Shown here one piece after another: positions 52,371-61,361 of a stretch of DNA of 64,000 nt. Each line of letters opens with the position of its first letter. Position 1 is the stretch's first letter. Made by a program: the position numbers and the translations under genes. Source of the DNA: Phascolarctobacterium_A succinatutens_B (lineage in GTDB: Bacteria > Bacillota > Negativicutes > Acidaminococcales > Acidaminococcaceae); the NCBI RefSeq assembly GCF_958453765.1, contig NZ_CAUDZA010000007.1, forward strand, positions 21,770-85,769, written 5' to 3'. The notes beneath the pieces were generated by a model. That model was given only the letters and a program-made list of their open reading frames with translations, was not told where the DNA came from and made no database searches.

Positions 52371-52742
52371 TTATTTGTTCTTCGGTACAATTTCCAGCCA
52401 ATAATTATCAGGGTCGGTAATAAAGTAAATTCCCATAGCAGGATTTTCGTAGCAGATGCAGCCCATTTTCTTATGCTTAGCATGCGCTGCTTCGTAATCA
52501 TCTGCCAAAAATGCCAGATGGAATTCATTTTCGCCCAGATTATAAGCTTCCTTGCGGTCACGTAGCCAGGTAAGCTCCAACAGATGCGGAGTTTTGCCGT
52601 CCGTCAGATATACCAAAATAAAGCTGCCGTCCGCAGCCACCTTACGGTGATCCTCCTTCAGGCCCAAAGCCTCCTCGTAAAACTTCAGGCTTTTTTCCAA
52701 ATCCAACACATTAAAGTTGTTATGTGCGAAAGTAAATTCCAT
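52371..52742 (-). CDS. VOC superfamily protein, glyoxalase I-like
   Basis: 123 residues from the ATG at 52742 (GAGAGGTG upstream; the frame could extend three codons). The glyoxalase/VOC pattern is visible: AHNNFNVLDLEKSLKFYEEAL, then HLLELTW, EFHLAF and YFITDPDNYWLEIV. His and Glu in these motifs would bind the metal. It probably acts on methylglyoxal-thiol adducts, but substrates vary. Confidence 0.85.
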   Translation of the reverse strand: MEFTFAHNNFNVLDLEKSLKFYEEALGLKEDHRKVAADGSFILVYLTDGKTPHLLELTWLRDRKEAYNLGENEFHLAFLADDYEAAHAKHKKMGCICYENPAMGIYFITDPDNYWLEIVPKNK

Positions 52743-52775
52743 ATTGTACACCTCTCATTAAATTATATTATATAT

Positions 52776-53285
52776 TTAAAAAAACACTACCTGTTTCAAG
52801 AGCAGAGCAGCTAAAGCAATACCTGCTGCCAGCTTGCCGACCATTGCAAAAAAGCGCATCTTCGCTGCCGTCCACGCCAACTGCATAGCAGCTGCCGAAA
52901 CACCCGTATGCGCCAGCTCATAAGCAAATGCAGCCGCAAAGGCACCGGCCATACCGCCGAGCAATGAGCCTAATATCGGAAAAATCAATGTACCGAGCAG
53001 AGTGCCGGCAAAGCTTCCCAAGGCAATGAAAATAACCGCAAACCAAGAAACTTTACTGCGTTTGATGCCGAAAAGGCCGACGCAGAACTCCCAAAATTCA
53101 CCCAAAGCATAAATAAGCACCATAGCAGACAGCAGTCTGCCGTTAAAATAAAGTACCTCATCAAAAAAAGCAAACATCAAGGATGTCAGCAAGAGTAAAG
53201 TATTCCCCGGAAGGTCGAATATTGTCAGTATCGGTCCCGATATAGCTATGAAAATTGCAAATATACGCTCAACCAGCAGTTCCAT
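52776..53285 (-). CDS. DUF456-like integral membrane protein
   Basis: 169 residues with about five helices and Gly-rich turns (GSFAGTLLGTLIFPILGSLLGG), the hallmark of DUF456. Function unknown. GGAGG precedes the ATG. Confidence 0.7.
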   Translation of the reverse strand: MELLVERIFAIFIAISGPILTIFDLPGNTLLLLTSLMFAFFDEVLYFNGRLLSAMVLIYALGEFWEFCVGLFGIKRSKVSWFAVIFIALGSFAGTLLGTLIFPILGSLLGGMAGAFAAAFAYELAHTGVSAAAMQLAWTAAKMRFFAMVGKLAAGIALAALLLKQVVFF

Positions 53286-53452
53286 AACATGCCTCCGTCT
53301 ATTTATATTGTATTAATTATACCACATCCATAAACATACAAGTTTACTAAAGTGTCACGAGAATTGGAAATAAATGTAAAATCGTTGTGCAGCAACACAG
53401 AAAATGCTAAAATTAGTTAAGCTGAATAATTCTTAACCAAGGAGGTTCCCTC

Positions 53453-54583
53453 GTGAACGATATATTGCTTACTCTTAAACCCTGGTACCCTTCCATAAGT
53501 GCCTTTCTTTTCTTTACCGTTGTCCGCTATATTTACAAAAACTTTTTCATCCGCCTTTTACGCCGTCTGAACAACAAGGTTTCCTTCAGCTACGGCGAGG
53601 ATTTTCTTAACGCCTTTGAGACACCTATCAACATTGCACTCTTTATTATCGCGTTCTATGCGGCAATCAACCTGTCGCCGTTGGCATCAGTACACGATTT
53701 CAGCTTTACCGACCGCATTCTGCGCACGATCATTGTCACCAACTTTTTCTGGGGCCTGTATAACCTGATTGATACAACGCACGGCGTTTTCTTCGATTTG
53801 CTGGAAAGATTCGGTATCCAGACCGATGAAGCCATCGCCAACATTCTCGCGACTGTTTTCCGTATGATTATCATCATGCTGGGCTTTGTAACCGTAGCCC
53901 GCGAATGGAATTATGACATCAGTGCCTTCATCGCCTCCCTCAGTATCGGCTCTTTGGCTGTTGCATTTGCAGCCAAGGATGCGTTGGCCAACGTTTTCGG
54001 CAGTATGATTATCCTGCTCGACAAGCCCTTTAAAATCGGCGACTGGATTAAAGCCAATGGCATCGAAGGCATCGTTGAAAGCGTTTCCTTCCGCAGCACC
54101 TGTATCCGCACCTTTCCGCAGGAGCTTGTTTATATTCCGAACTCCCTCCTCAGCAACACGCCTATTACCAACTATACGCTGCGCGAACGCCGCCGCATCG
54201 ACTTTACGCTTGGCCTGACCTACGGTACAACGGCTGCCCAAATCGAGGAATTTATCTTCAAGCTGAAAAATTATCTGGAGGATCTCACGCTTATTGACGA
54301 AAATGATGTACGCGTTCATTTCCTCACCTATAACAGCAGCAGCCTTGATATACGTGTTGTCTGCTACGCCAAAACAGGCCAGCACCTCGAATACCTCAAC
54401 ATTATGCAGGAAATCAACCTGCACACTCTGGAACTTCTGGAAGAAGTCGGCGTAAGCTGCGCCTTCCCCAGCACCAGTCTTTATTTTGAAACTCCGCTGC
54501 AGGAAAATGTTACCGAGCAGCCTGCCAAAGCACAATCCGAAGCTGATAAGCCAAAAGATAACAGCAACTCTGCCGACTGCTAA
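53453..54583 (+). CDS. MscS-type mechanosensitive channel
   Basis: 376 residues; GTG start with AAGGAGG 7 bases upstream. Three N-terminal hydrophobic regions, the pore helix ASLSIGSLAVAFAAKDALAN, and the MscS beta domain FKIGDWIKANGIEGIVESVSFRSTCI. It releases solutes on hypo-osmotic shock. The C-terminal tail (residues 350-376) is polar and disordered. Confidence 0.92.
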   Translation: MNDILLTLKPWYPSISAFLFFTVVRYIYKNFFIRLLRRLNNKVSFSYGEDFLNAFETPINIALFIIAFYAAINLSPLASVHDFSFTDRILRTIIVTNFFWGLYNLIDTTHGVFFDLLERFGIQTDEAIANILATVFRMIIIMLGFVTVAREWNYDISAFIASLSIGSLAVAFAAKDALANVFGSMIILLDKPFKIGDWIKANGIEGIVESVSFRSTCIRTFPQELVYIPNSLLSNTPITNYTLRERRRIDFTLGLTYGTTAAQIEEFIFKLKNYLEDLTLIDENDVRVHFLTYNSSSLDIRVVCYAKTGQHLEYLNIMQEINLHTLELLEEVGVSCAFPSTSLYFETPLQENVTEQPAKAQSEADKPKDNSNSADC

Positions 54584-54682
54584 TTCACTATTATTTTGCA
54601 GAAAAATTTTGCAAACTGAGTTATAATAAAATAAAGAATAATTTTCCATTTTATCTCAGTTTATATTTACAGGAGGCTGCCT

Positions 54683-55567
54683 ATGACGAACAACATTAAG
54701 CAAGCGATTATTATTGGCGGTGGCCCCGCCGGAGTAAGCGCCGCTCTGTATCTGGCGCGCGCCGGTCAAAAGGTATGCATCATCGAAAACGGCCCCGGCG
54801 CACTGGCCAAGGCACATAAAATCGACAATTATTACGGCATTGCCGCTTCCGGCGCCAAGCTTTACGCGGCAGGACTGGAGCAGGCACGCTCTTTGGGCGT
54901 AGAAATTTTGCAGGATGAGGTTCTCGGCGTGGAATACACCGACTGCTTCACGCTCAGTTTAAAAAACACAGACGAGCAGCTACAGACGGAAGCTCTTGTT
55001 CTGGCTACCGGCAGCAAGAATATTACGCTCAACCTTCCCGGTCTTATTGAGCTGGAGGGCAAGGGCATAAGCTATTGCGCCGTCTGCGACGGCTTCTTCT
55101 TCCGCAAAAAGCGGGTGGCGGTTTTAGGCAACGGCGCCTATGCTCTGCACGAGGCGGCTTATCTTAAGCAGCTGACAGGCAGCGTCACTATCCTGACCAA
55201 CGGTCAAAGCGGCGACGCAGCCAAGGCTGCAGGCTTTGAGGTAAACACCTCTGTGCTGCAGGCAGTAGAAGGCAACGGCAAGCTCAGCAGCATCCGCTTT
55301 ACCGACGGTAGCACGCTGGCCGTCGACGGCTTGTTCATCGCTCTTGGCACGGCAGACAGCACCGATATGGCACGCAAGCTCGGCGCAGAGCTGAACGGAC
55401 GCTTCATCCGTATCGACGGCGACGGAGCGACTAACATCCCCGGACTTTTCGCTGCCGGCGACTGCACGGGAGGCTTGATGCAGGTGGCTAAGGCAGTACA
55501 CGAGGGCGCACGCGCAGGCCTGACAGCGTTAAAGTTTTTGCGCCAACATAAGACAGAAGAAAAATAA
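54683..55567 (+). CDS. Thioredoxin reductase-like flavoprotein
   Basis: 294 residues. FAD site IIIGGGPAGVSAALYLARAG, redox pair Cys132-Ala-Val-Cys135 in ISYCAVCDGFFF, pyridine-nucleotide fold AVLGNGAYALHEAAYL (the usual GxGxxA is altered), and the C-terminal FAD motif GLFAAGDCTGG. It is shorter than standard TrxB (about 310). With a thioredoxin gene 37 bases downstream it probably reduces that thioredoxin. The altered nucleotide motif leaves open a ferredoxin-type electron donor. Confidence 0.85.
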   Translation: MTNNIKQAIIIGGGPAGVSAALYLARAGQKVCIIENGPGALAKAHKIDNYYGIAASGAKLYAAGLEQARSLGVEILQDEVLGVEYTDCFTLSLKNTDEQLQTEALVLATGSKNITLNLPGLIELEGKGISYCAVCDGFFFRKKRVAVLGNGAYALHEAAYLKQLTGSVTILTNGQSGDAAKAAGFEVNTSVLQAVEGNGKLSSIRFTDGSTLAVDGLFIALGTADSTDMARKLGAELNGRFIRIDGDGATNIPGLFAAGDCTGGLMQVAKAVHEGARAGLTALKFLRQHKTEEK

Positions 55568-55604
55568 CTAAAATTTTTACCAAAACACCTAAGGAGTGAT
55601 AATT

Positions 55605-55910
55605 ATGGCATTAGAAATTACTACAGCAAACTTTGAGCAGGAGGTTACCAATTCTACCCAAACAGTTCTCGTTGATTTTTGGGCATCCTGGTGCGGCCCC
55701 TGCCGTATGCAAGCTCCGATTTTGGAAGCCTTTGCTCAGGAGCACAGCGATATCAAGATTACCAAATGCAACGTTGATGATAATCCGGAGCTGGCAGAAA
55801 AATTTGCTATCATGAGCATCCCCAGCCTGCTGGTTTTCAAAAGCGGCAAGCTGGTAAAATCCGCAGTCGGCCTGCACGATAAGGAAGCGCTGGCAGCATT
55901 GGTAAAATAA
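55605..55910 (+). CDS. trxA: Thioredoxin
   Basis: 101 residues from the ATG at 55605 (AAGGAG 8 bases upstream). DFWASWCGPCRMQAP carries the WCGPC site at 29-33, and the cis-Pro is in SIPSLLVF. Operon partner of the flavoprotein. Confidence 0.95.
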   Translation: MALEITTANFEQEVTNSTQTVLVDFWASWCGPCRMQAPILEAFAQEHSDIKITKCNVDDNPELAEKFAIMSIPSLLVFKSGKLVKSAVGLHDKEALAALVK

Positions 55911-55925
55911 TTTCTTGACGAAAAA

Positions 55926-55962
55926 ATCCCGGTTATGGTTTTTGAAGGAACCATGCCGGGAT
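55926..55962 (+). terminator. Terminator after trxA
   Basis: ATCCCGG/CCGGGAT and ATGGTT/AACCAT arms form a long stem followed by GTTCTTTG. Confidence 0.8.
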
Positions 55963-55987
55963 GTTCTTTGTTTTGAAGCATAAAAAG

Positions 55988-56015
55988 TTGCCACACATAT
56001 TAGAGAATGTATAAT
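55988..56015 (+). promoter_or_regulatory. Plus-strand promoter-like sequence facing the zorD 3' end
   Basis: TTGCCA (55988-55993), 16-base spacer and TATAAT (56010-56015). GTTGCCAC is repeated at both ends of the element (55987 and 56018). It would transcribe antisense to zorD; no plus-strand gene follows. Confidence 0.4.
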
Positions 56016-56052
56016 ATGTTGCCACTCAAAACTTCTCCCATAGATTACACAT

Positions 56053-59000
56053 CTACATTTTGGCAACAGGGTATTGATTCAAGAGAGCTACCAATTGATT
56101 GCGTGCAACTAATGTAACATCATTTTGCAATGCCAGTTCTTTAGCATTTACAGTAAAATCATTGGCATTAGTAATCACAAGTGTCTGAAATTCACATGCA
56201 TAGCGTGCTTCATAAAAAGCCTTGGCACTATATATTTCCTGTACACCGCAAGCATTCATATTACTATTTCCCGCTGTTTGTTTACACTGAATCAACAAAC
56301 CTTCTTTGCGTGCATTATCTTTCCATGCTATAACATCCGCTCCCTTATCATTAGAAGCAGGTGTCTTAATAGTTTGATAACCCATTTTCAGATAAAGTTT
56401 GGAAACGACCTCCTCAAAAGCCAATCCAGTCAATCTATCAATATCCTCTATTTGCCAATACAAAACTTCGTCACCGTTCACGCTAACTTTTGTCAGATCA
56501 TCAAACATCTTATTGATGTCATCTGCTGATTCTAATGTTGGGAAAAGCACATTTTCACTAAGACTACGTTTAAATGACATTAACCCTTCCAGCTTTTCAT
56601 CAAAGGAATTTCCTTCGCCCAAATCAGGACAATAAGCTATAGGTATATAAACTGTTACATCTTTTTTCTGTCCTATGCGATATGCTCTATCAGTCGCTTG
56701 GTCCTCCTTAGCAGGATTCCAAGTTCTACTAAGATGTATCACATGATTTGCCGATACGATATTTAACCCTACTCCGGCAGCTTCCGGAGAAAGAATCAAA
56801 ACAGAAAAGCCATCAGTTGCATTAAAATCGTCTATAGCTGTTTGTCTTTTAGTGCCATTCATATCTCCATTAATAGGAGTTTGTACCTTAATCCCAAAAA
56901 ATCCTTGAATTAAATATTGCAGCAGCAATTGCATTTTCTTACTAACAACAAACAACAACGCCTTTTCGTTCTTCAACCTCACATTCATCAAAATTTCGAA
57001 AGTTTTTTTCAACCGCGCAGACTCATTAATAATTTTATTTGCTTCTTCAGGTGATAAGCTTTCTACTCTCATTGTTGATAACCGCGGATGCAAAGATATA
57101 TCCCTCAACTTAGCAATAACAGAAAAAGCTGATCCCTTTTCTTCTCTAAAATTACGAACCACATTTTTATATGTCTCAGCCTGCACCTTAGGCATTATCG
57201 CTTTGCATAGTTTTACGTGTTTTTGAGGTAATCCCTTAAGATGCTGACATTTTAAACGACGTAAAAAAAGCGGTTCTAACTTTATCTGCAAATCAGTACC
57301 TAATTGTTTTATCGCTTCAGCGTCATATCTATTAGCCTTAAGATTTTTTTGGTAATTGTCATTAAACCAAGAAAAGCTGCCAAGTTTACCTGGCTGAACA
57401 AAATCCATAATACTCCATAAATCAATCCAAGAATTTTCCACGGGAGTACCACTTAAACAAATAGCGAAATCATATTTCATTCCCTTCAAAGCTTGTGTTT
57501 GACTAGCTGACGGATTTTTTATTTTCTGAGCTTCATCAACAATAACTATACTCCAAGGAACTTTACCAAATTCCAGTTGACAACTGCGTAATGTTTCATA
57601 TGTTGTTTGAACAATGCAATCCTTATATGCTTCAGCAAAATTTGTAAGCTTCAGCTTTCCATTCTCTTTAAAATTCTGCAAACCAGTGCTATGTAATTCA
57701 ACAACATCGGAAAAAATACCTTGTGGTATAAATTTAAAGACTTCTTCCTTCCAATTACGTAAAAGTGCTACCGGTGCAACAATAAGCACTGGAGCATCAA
57801 GCTTAGCCGGGAACTGCTTTTTCACACCCGCAATAAAAGCTAACGTCTGCATAGTTTTACCCAAACCCATATCATCAGCCAAAAGCACTCCCTTATATCC
57901 ATCACACCATTGCTTATACATCCAAGCAATGCCTTCCTTTTGATGCTCAAAAAGTTCAATTTCCTGCTTCAAAGCATTAATAAGCACAGACTTTTCTCGT
58001 ATATTATCATAATCTGTAGAATAATCTATTCTTTGTTCGTTAGTTTTTATTCCCAAAACATTTTTCCCTTTGGGTTTTTCTTCAGGAAATTCTGCTTCTT
58101 TTTTCTCTTCTTTCCTCCTTTTATATTTGGCAATACGCTCTAAAAGGGTTTCATCTATTTCAATTATTTTACCATCTATCTCTAATGTAATTTTCCCCTT
58201 AGATTGAGCCTCTTCAACTTTCTCCACAACCTCATCTGTAATTTCTACATCTATAGGTTTAACTTCTGTGGTACCTTCTTCTGGAAGCCATCCACCTTCA
58301 TTTAATCCCTCTACACCAAAATACTTATAATTTTTATTAATGAAACCATACACACGGTCAGAATAAACGCCCTCAGGAAATTCAAAAACACCTTCTCCAA
58401 AATATTGCCAAGGATTATTTTTGAATCTCTCATATTCTTCTTCCGAAAAACTATCCGTAGTTTTAATTTTTTCTAATCCAGCCTTAACTGCTTCACCACA
58501 TACATACTTAACTCTATTATTATCTAGATAAATATCTTTGGCAGTAGCACTTCTATTGAAAGCTTGTTGAAATAACTTGGAATCCATCATTTCATAACTG
58601 CCGTTTTCATCAGTCTTTAATAAAACAGGTTCTGGATGGTATACCCCTAAATCCTCTTGCTTAACAAATTCAACACTAAGCTTATCAGGACAAACAACAT
58701 GAGTTGATTCGATATGCCCACTAAATTCTGCGTTAATTGTTTTTCCGTACTGTTTAATCTTGCTAAGATTTTCCAGATTATATTTTTGTACTTTACTACC
58801 ATTAGGTAACTTAACTATGATCTCATTGCACCGCTTCGCTGTTGTCAACAGCAAATATTGCTCTCTGCGCAAAATATACTCTCTAGATTTATCTATTCGC
58901 ACATACGAGCCTATGATTTCTGGATTAATAAAAATTTCTCCATTCGGCTGCAAAAGAGAAACCTGATAATGGAATGTATTGTACGCTACATTTCCCCTGT

Positions 59001-59238
59001 CATTCTCAACCCGAAATTGATAAGGAAATATACTAGGTAATGTCAAAAGCTCCTGCTCATCCGAAGCAAGTTCTACTGCTTTCTCATGCCTAAGCAAATA
59101 ACCCTCTACTGTTTTTTCAGCCTTATCGCTAACAACTAACATATCTAGATAATCTTTAAGAATGGTATTTTTTTCTTCAAGTAAACCTATTGCAAAGAAA
59201 AATCCATTTTCATTTATCCGCCATATTTTGTCATGCAT
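56053..59238 (-). CDS. zorD: ZorD: SNF2 helicase with C-terminal Mrr-like nuclease
   Basis: 1061 residues. About 1-330 is a Zorya-type N-terminal region. The SNF2 helicase follows: Walker A DDMGLGKT (455-462), VDEAQ box (567-571), SGTPVEN (596-602), motif V AAGVGLNI (820-827) and motif VI QATDRAYRIGQ (847-857). The last 125 residues are an Mrr-like endonuclease domain with FEEVVSKLYLKMGY, Asp968 (GADVIA) and Gln984-Cys-Lys986, the D-QxK metal site. It is the effector of type I Zorya, thought to degrade invading phage DNA. SD AAGGTAAT. Strongly AT-rich; last gene of the operon, 6 bases after zorC. Confidence 0.92.
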   Translation of the reverse strand: MHDKIWRINENGFFFAIGLLEEKNTILKDYLDMLVVSDKAEKTVEGYLLRHEKAVELASDEQELLTLPSIFPYQFRVENDRGNVAYNTFHYQVSLLQPNGEIFINPEIIGSYVRIDKSREYILRREQYLLLTTAKRCNEIIVKLPNGSKVQKYNLENLSKIKQYGKTINAEFSGHIESTHVVCPDKLSVEFVKQEDLGVYHPEPVLLKTDENGSYEMMDSKLFQQAFNRSATAKDIYLDNNRVKYVCGEAVKAGLEKIKTTDSFSEEEYERFKNNPWQYFGEGVFEFPEGVYSDRVYGFINKNYKYFGVEGLNEGGWLPEEGTTEVKPIDVEITDEVVEKVEEAQSKGKITLEIDGKIIEIDETLLERIAKYKRRKEEKKEAEFPEEKPKGKNVLGIKTNEQRIDYSTDYDNIREKSVLINALKQEIELFEHQKEGIAWMYKQWCDGYKGVLLADDMGLGKTMQTLAFIAGVKKQFPAKLDAPVLIVAPVALLRNWKEEVFKFIPQGIFSDVVELHSTGLQNFKENGKLKLTNFAEAYKDCIVQTTYETLRSCQLEFGKVPWSIVIVDEAQKIKNPSASQTQALKGMKYDFAICLSGTPVENSWIDLWSIMDFVQPGKLGSFSWFNDNYQKNLKANRYDAEAIKQLGTDLQIKLEPLFLRRLKCQHLKGLPQKHVKLCKAIMPKVQAETYKNVVRNFREEKGSAFSVIAKLRDISLHPRLSTMRVESLSPEEANKIINESARLKKTFEILMNVRLKNEKALLFVVSKKMQLLLQYLIQGFFGIKVQTPINGDMNGTKRQTAIDDFNATDGFSVLILSPEAAGVGLNIVSANHVIHLSRTWNPAKEDQATDRAYRIGQKKDVTVYIPIAYCPDLGEGNSFDEKLEGLMSFKRSLSENVLFPTLESADDINKMFDDLTKVSVNGDEVLYWQIEDIDRLTGLAFEEVVSKLYLKMGYQTIKTPASNDKGADVIAWKDNARKEGLLIQCKQTAGNSNMNACGVQEIYSAKAFYEARYACEFQTLVITNANDFTVNAKELALQNDVTLVARNQLVALLNQYPVAKM

Positions 59239-59244
59239 ATTACC

Positions 59245-60612
59245 TTAACCCCAATCAAATCTACTCTTTCTTATGCCACAATTCTTCGCCAACCATTCTG
59301 CTACCTTTTTTTGCCAACTATAAGTATTAGAACTCGAATGAACGAAGGACTCTACACAAATTGATTGTGACATCTTCGCTTTGTTTGTTTTGTTGTCATA
59401 AAATTTTACCGGTGCTTTATCCCGGCGCCATATATATAGCCTTCCATTATGACTCCATTCACAAAAAGCATAATCGCCTATCTCAAATAAGAAAGCACTA
59501 TGATTACTTTCAGAACTATAATCCAATGAACCATAATTTAATAGTTCATCCTTCGCAACTTGCCTTGCTATTCTCTGAGCATCTACGCCAAAGAAAACTT
59601 TTGTATTAACAATATAATCAAGGTAAGCACGCCAAAACTTATCTCTATAACGCCACATCCGGTCGGTGGCAGTTTCATCGATAATCTTGAAAAATAATGT
59701 AAGGTCATTGTTTGCCAGCCACTTAAGATAAATCTTTTGCGCCTTTTGAGAAACACCTTCTGTACCATTCCACCTTGTTTGATTTAACGGCAACCGAGGA
59801 TCTCCTAATTTTTCATGGCATACTTTCAGCAAGCACTTCTTCCACTCAGCATCGTTGTTTTTATCCGTTAAAATTATTAAGCTATCTAATAAGGTCGGTA
59901 GAACAGACTCATAACCAAGAAAATTAGTCTTAGATAGTTCATCAAAGATTTTATATTTTCGATTGTCATTGCTTCCACTTTTATAATACTCCTTAAGAGT
60001 ATGCATAACAAATCTACTAGTCTCTAATATACCATTAAAAGCAAGTTTCTCTATAGCGCCCCTCAAGCCATTTTGCTGGTACATCCTATTCATTAATAAT
60101 TTGCTAGCACTAGTAAATAAGTTATCTTTATATGCAAACATCTTTCTATGAAAACGACTTTTGAAATCATTCTCTTGCTTATTCCTAAAATGAAGCATAA
60201 TTTTATAAGCAATTGCTGTGGTTTCCCTACTATCTGCATAATTATAAAAATAAATAAACAAAAGTCTACGCAGACGTGTTTCTCTCCTCAAATCAATATA
60301 CTTAGTGAGCAAAAAATTAAAGAAATCAAAGTTAGTTCCCTTGGCATACAAAATAAACGGCAAATTAGAAATTTCGGAATTACTAAATGTTTCTCCAGAA
60401 TTTTTATAGATTCTTATAGCTTTACTCTGTAAAGCCACTAAATCCGTTGTTACTTTCGGTTTAACACCCATACCGTATTTTTTTTCCATTTCCATCGACA
60501 ACATTTTTATCTTACTATTATTTGCATCTTCCAATAATATTCGGTTATAACTGTTTCCTTCGGCTACAGTATTACGAAGCCTTTTTAGTGTTACCAAGAG
60601 CTCATTTTTCAT
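59245..60612 (-). CDS. zorC: ZorC: EH-signature protein of Zorya type I
   Basis: 455 residues, soluble. The C-terminal half matches the EH signature pattern: WKKCLLKVCHEKLGDPRLP, then RMWRYRDKFWRAYL, FLFEIGDYAFCEWSHNGRLY and WRRD. In Zorya it works with ZorD downstream of the ZorAB motor, probably recognising or binding DNA. The start overlaps the end of zorB by 11 bases, so translation is coupled. Identified mainly by position and motif order. Confidence 0.88.
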   Translation of the reverse strand: MKNELLVTLKRLRNTVAEGNSYNRILLEDANNSKIKMLSMEMEKKYGMGVKPKVTTDLVALQSKAIRIYKNSGETFSNSEISNLPFILYAKGTNFDFFNFLLTKYIDLRRETRLRRLLFIYFYNYADSRETTAIAYKIMLHFRNKQENDFKSRFHRKMFAYKDNLFTSASKLLMNRMYQQNGLRGAIEKLAFNGILETSRFVMHTLKEYYKSGSNDNRKYKIFDELSKTNFLGYESVLPTLLDSLIILTDKNNDAEWKKCLLKVCHEKLGDPRLPLNQTRWNGTEGVSQKAQKIYLKWLANNDLTLFFKIIDETATDRMWRYRDKFWRAYLDYIVNTKVFFGVDAQRIARQVAKDELLNYGSLDYSSESNHSAFLFEIGDYAFCEWSHNGRLYIWRRDKAPVKFYDNKTNKAKMSQSICVESFVHSSSNTYSWQKKVAEWLAKNCGIRKSRFDWG

Positions 60613-61351
60613 TTTTCAGCATTCCTTCTCTAACACTTTTTACAATATTACTATCCTCTTCTACCGGCGGCACCATAGTAAAACGAATATCGATTCTGCG
60701 GTTTTGGCTTTTATGCATAGCATCATTAGGAGCTATAGGTCTAGTTTCTCCATATCCACTGCAAGAAAATACATATTCATGCATATATTCTTTTTGTCCT
60801 TCTTTATTAAGAAGAACTACAGCATTTTTCAATTCTGCTAATTCTTTATTATCTCCAGATTTCATAACATTCCAAGTATTAATGGCTCTCTGAGTTGACA
60901 GTTCCCAATTTGAAGCATATATAGACCCTGCTCCAGTAGGATCACTATCCGTATGCCCTTCAATAAATACTGTTTCTATTTTTCCCTCATACTCTTTACT
61001 CTTGAGCGTTTTTAGTAGAACTGCTCCTATTTTACGTACAGTAGCAGGATCATCTACCTCAGCATGTCCAACTCTGAAAAACAATGCTTTTTCCGGTATA
61101 CGAAGTATGCCTCTTTTTTCATCTATATCAACCTTGATTCCCATTTGTACTATATCATCTCGCAATGACGTAACTAATTTTTCTCTCACTATATTATTTT
61201 GCGTTAATTTAGCGGTATTCTGACTAAAGTTCAATATGAAATATGCCAAAGCCAAGATAAATATTGCTAACAAGCCTGCCATTAAATCGCTAATACTAAG
61301 ATTAAATGTTCCGTTATCCTGCTCAGGAATCCCATGATTATGTCTTCTCAT
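60602..61351 (-). CDS. zorB: ZorB: OmpA/MotB-like peptidoglycan-binding motor anchor
   Basis: 249 residues: a short cytoplasmic tail, one helix with Asp22 at its start (SISDLMAGLLAIFILALAY), the probable proton-carrying residue, then a periplasmic OmpA-like domain with VFIEGHTDSDPTG, LSTQRAINTW and QNRRIDIRF. It anchors the ZorA ring to the cell wall, as MotB does for MotA. SD GAGG. Confidence 0.93.
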   Translation of the reverse strand: MRRHNHGIPEQDNGTFNLSISDLMAGLLAIFILALAYFILNFSQNTAKLTQNNIVREKLVTSLRDDIVQMGIKVDIDEKRGILRIPEKALFFRVGHAEVDDPATVRKIGAVLLKTLKSKEYEGKIETVFIEGHTDSDPTGAGSIYASNWELSTQRAINTWNVMKSGDNKELAELKNAVVLLNKEGQKEYMHEYVFSCSGYGETRPIAPNDAMHKSQNRRIDIRFTMVPPVEEDSNIVKSVREGMLKNEK

Positions 61352-61361
61352 TTGTTAAACC

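Noticed and set aside
56053..59238. Stand-alone restriction-modification or DISARM helicase
   Set aside because: No methyltransferase is nearby, and the zorA, zorB and zorC genes in the same operon explain it better as ZorD.
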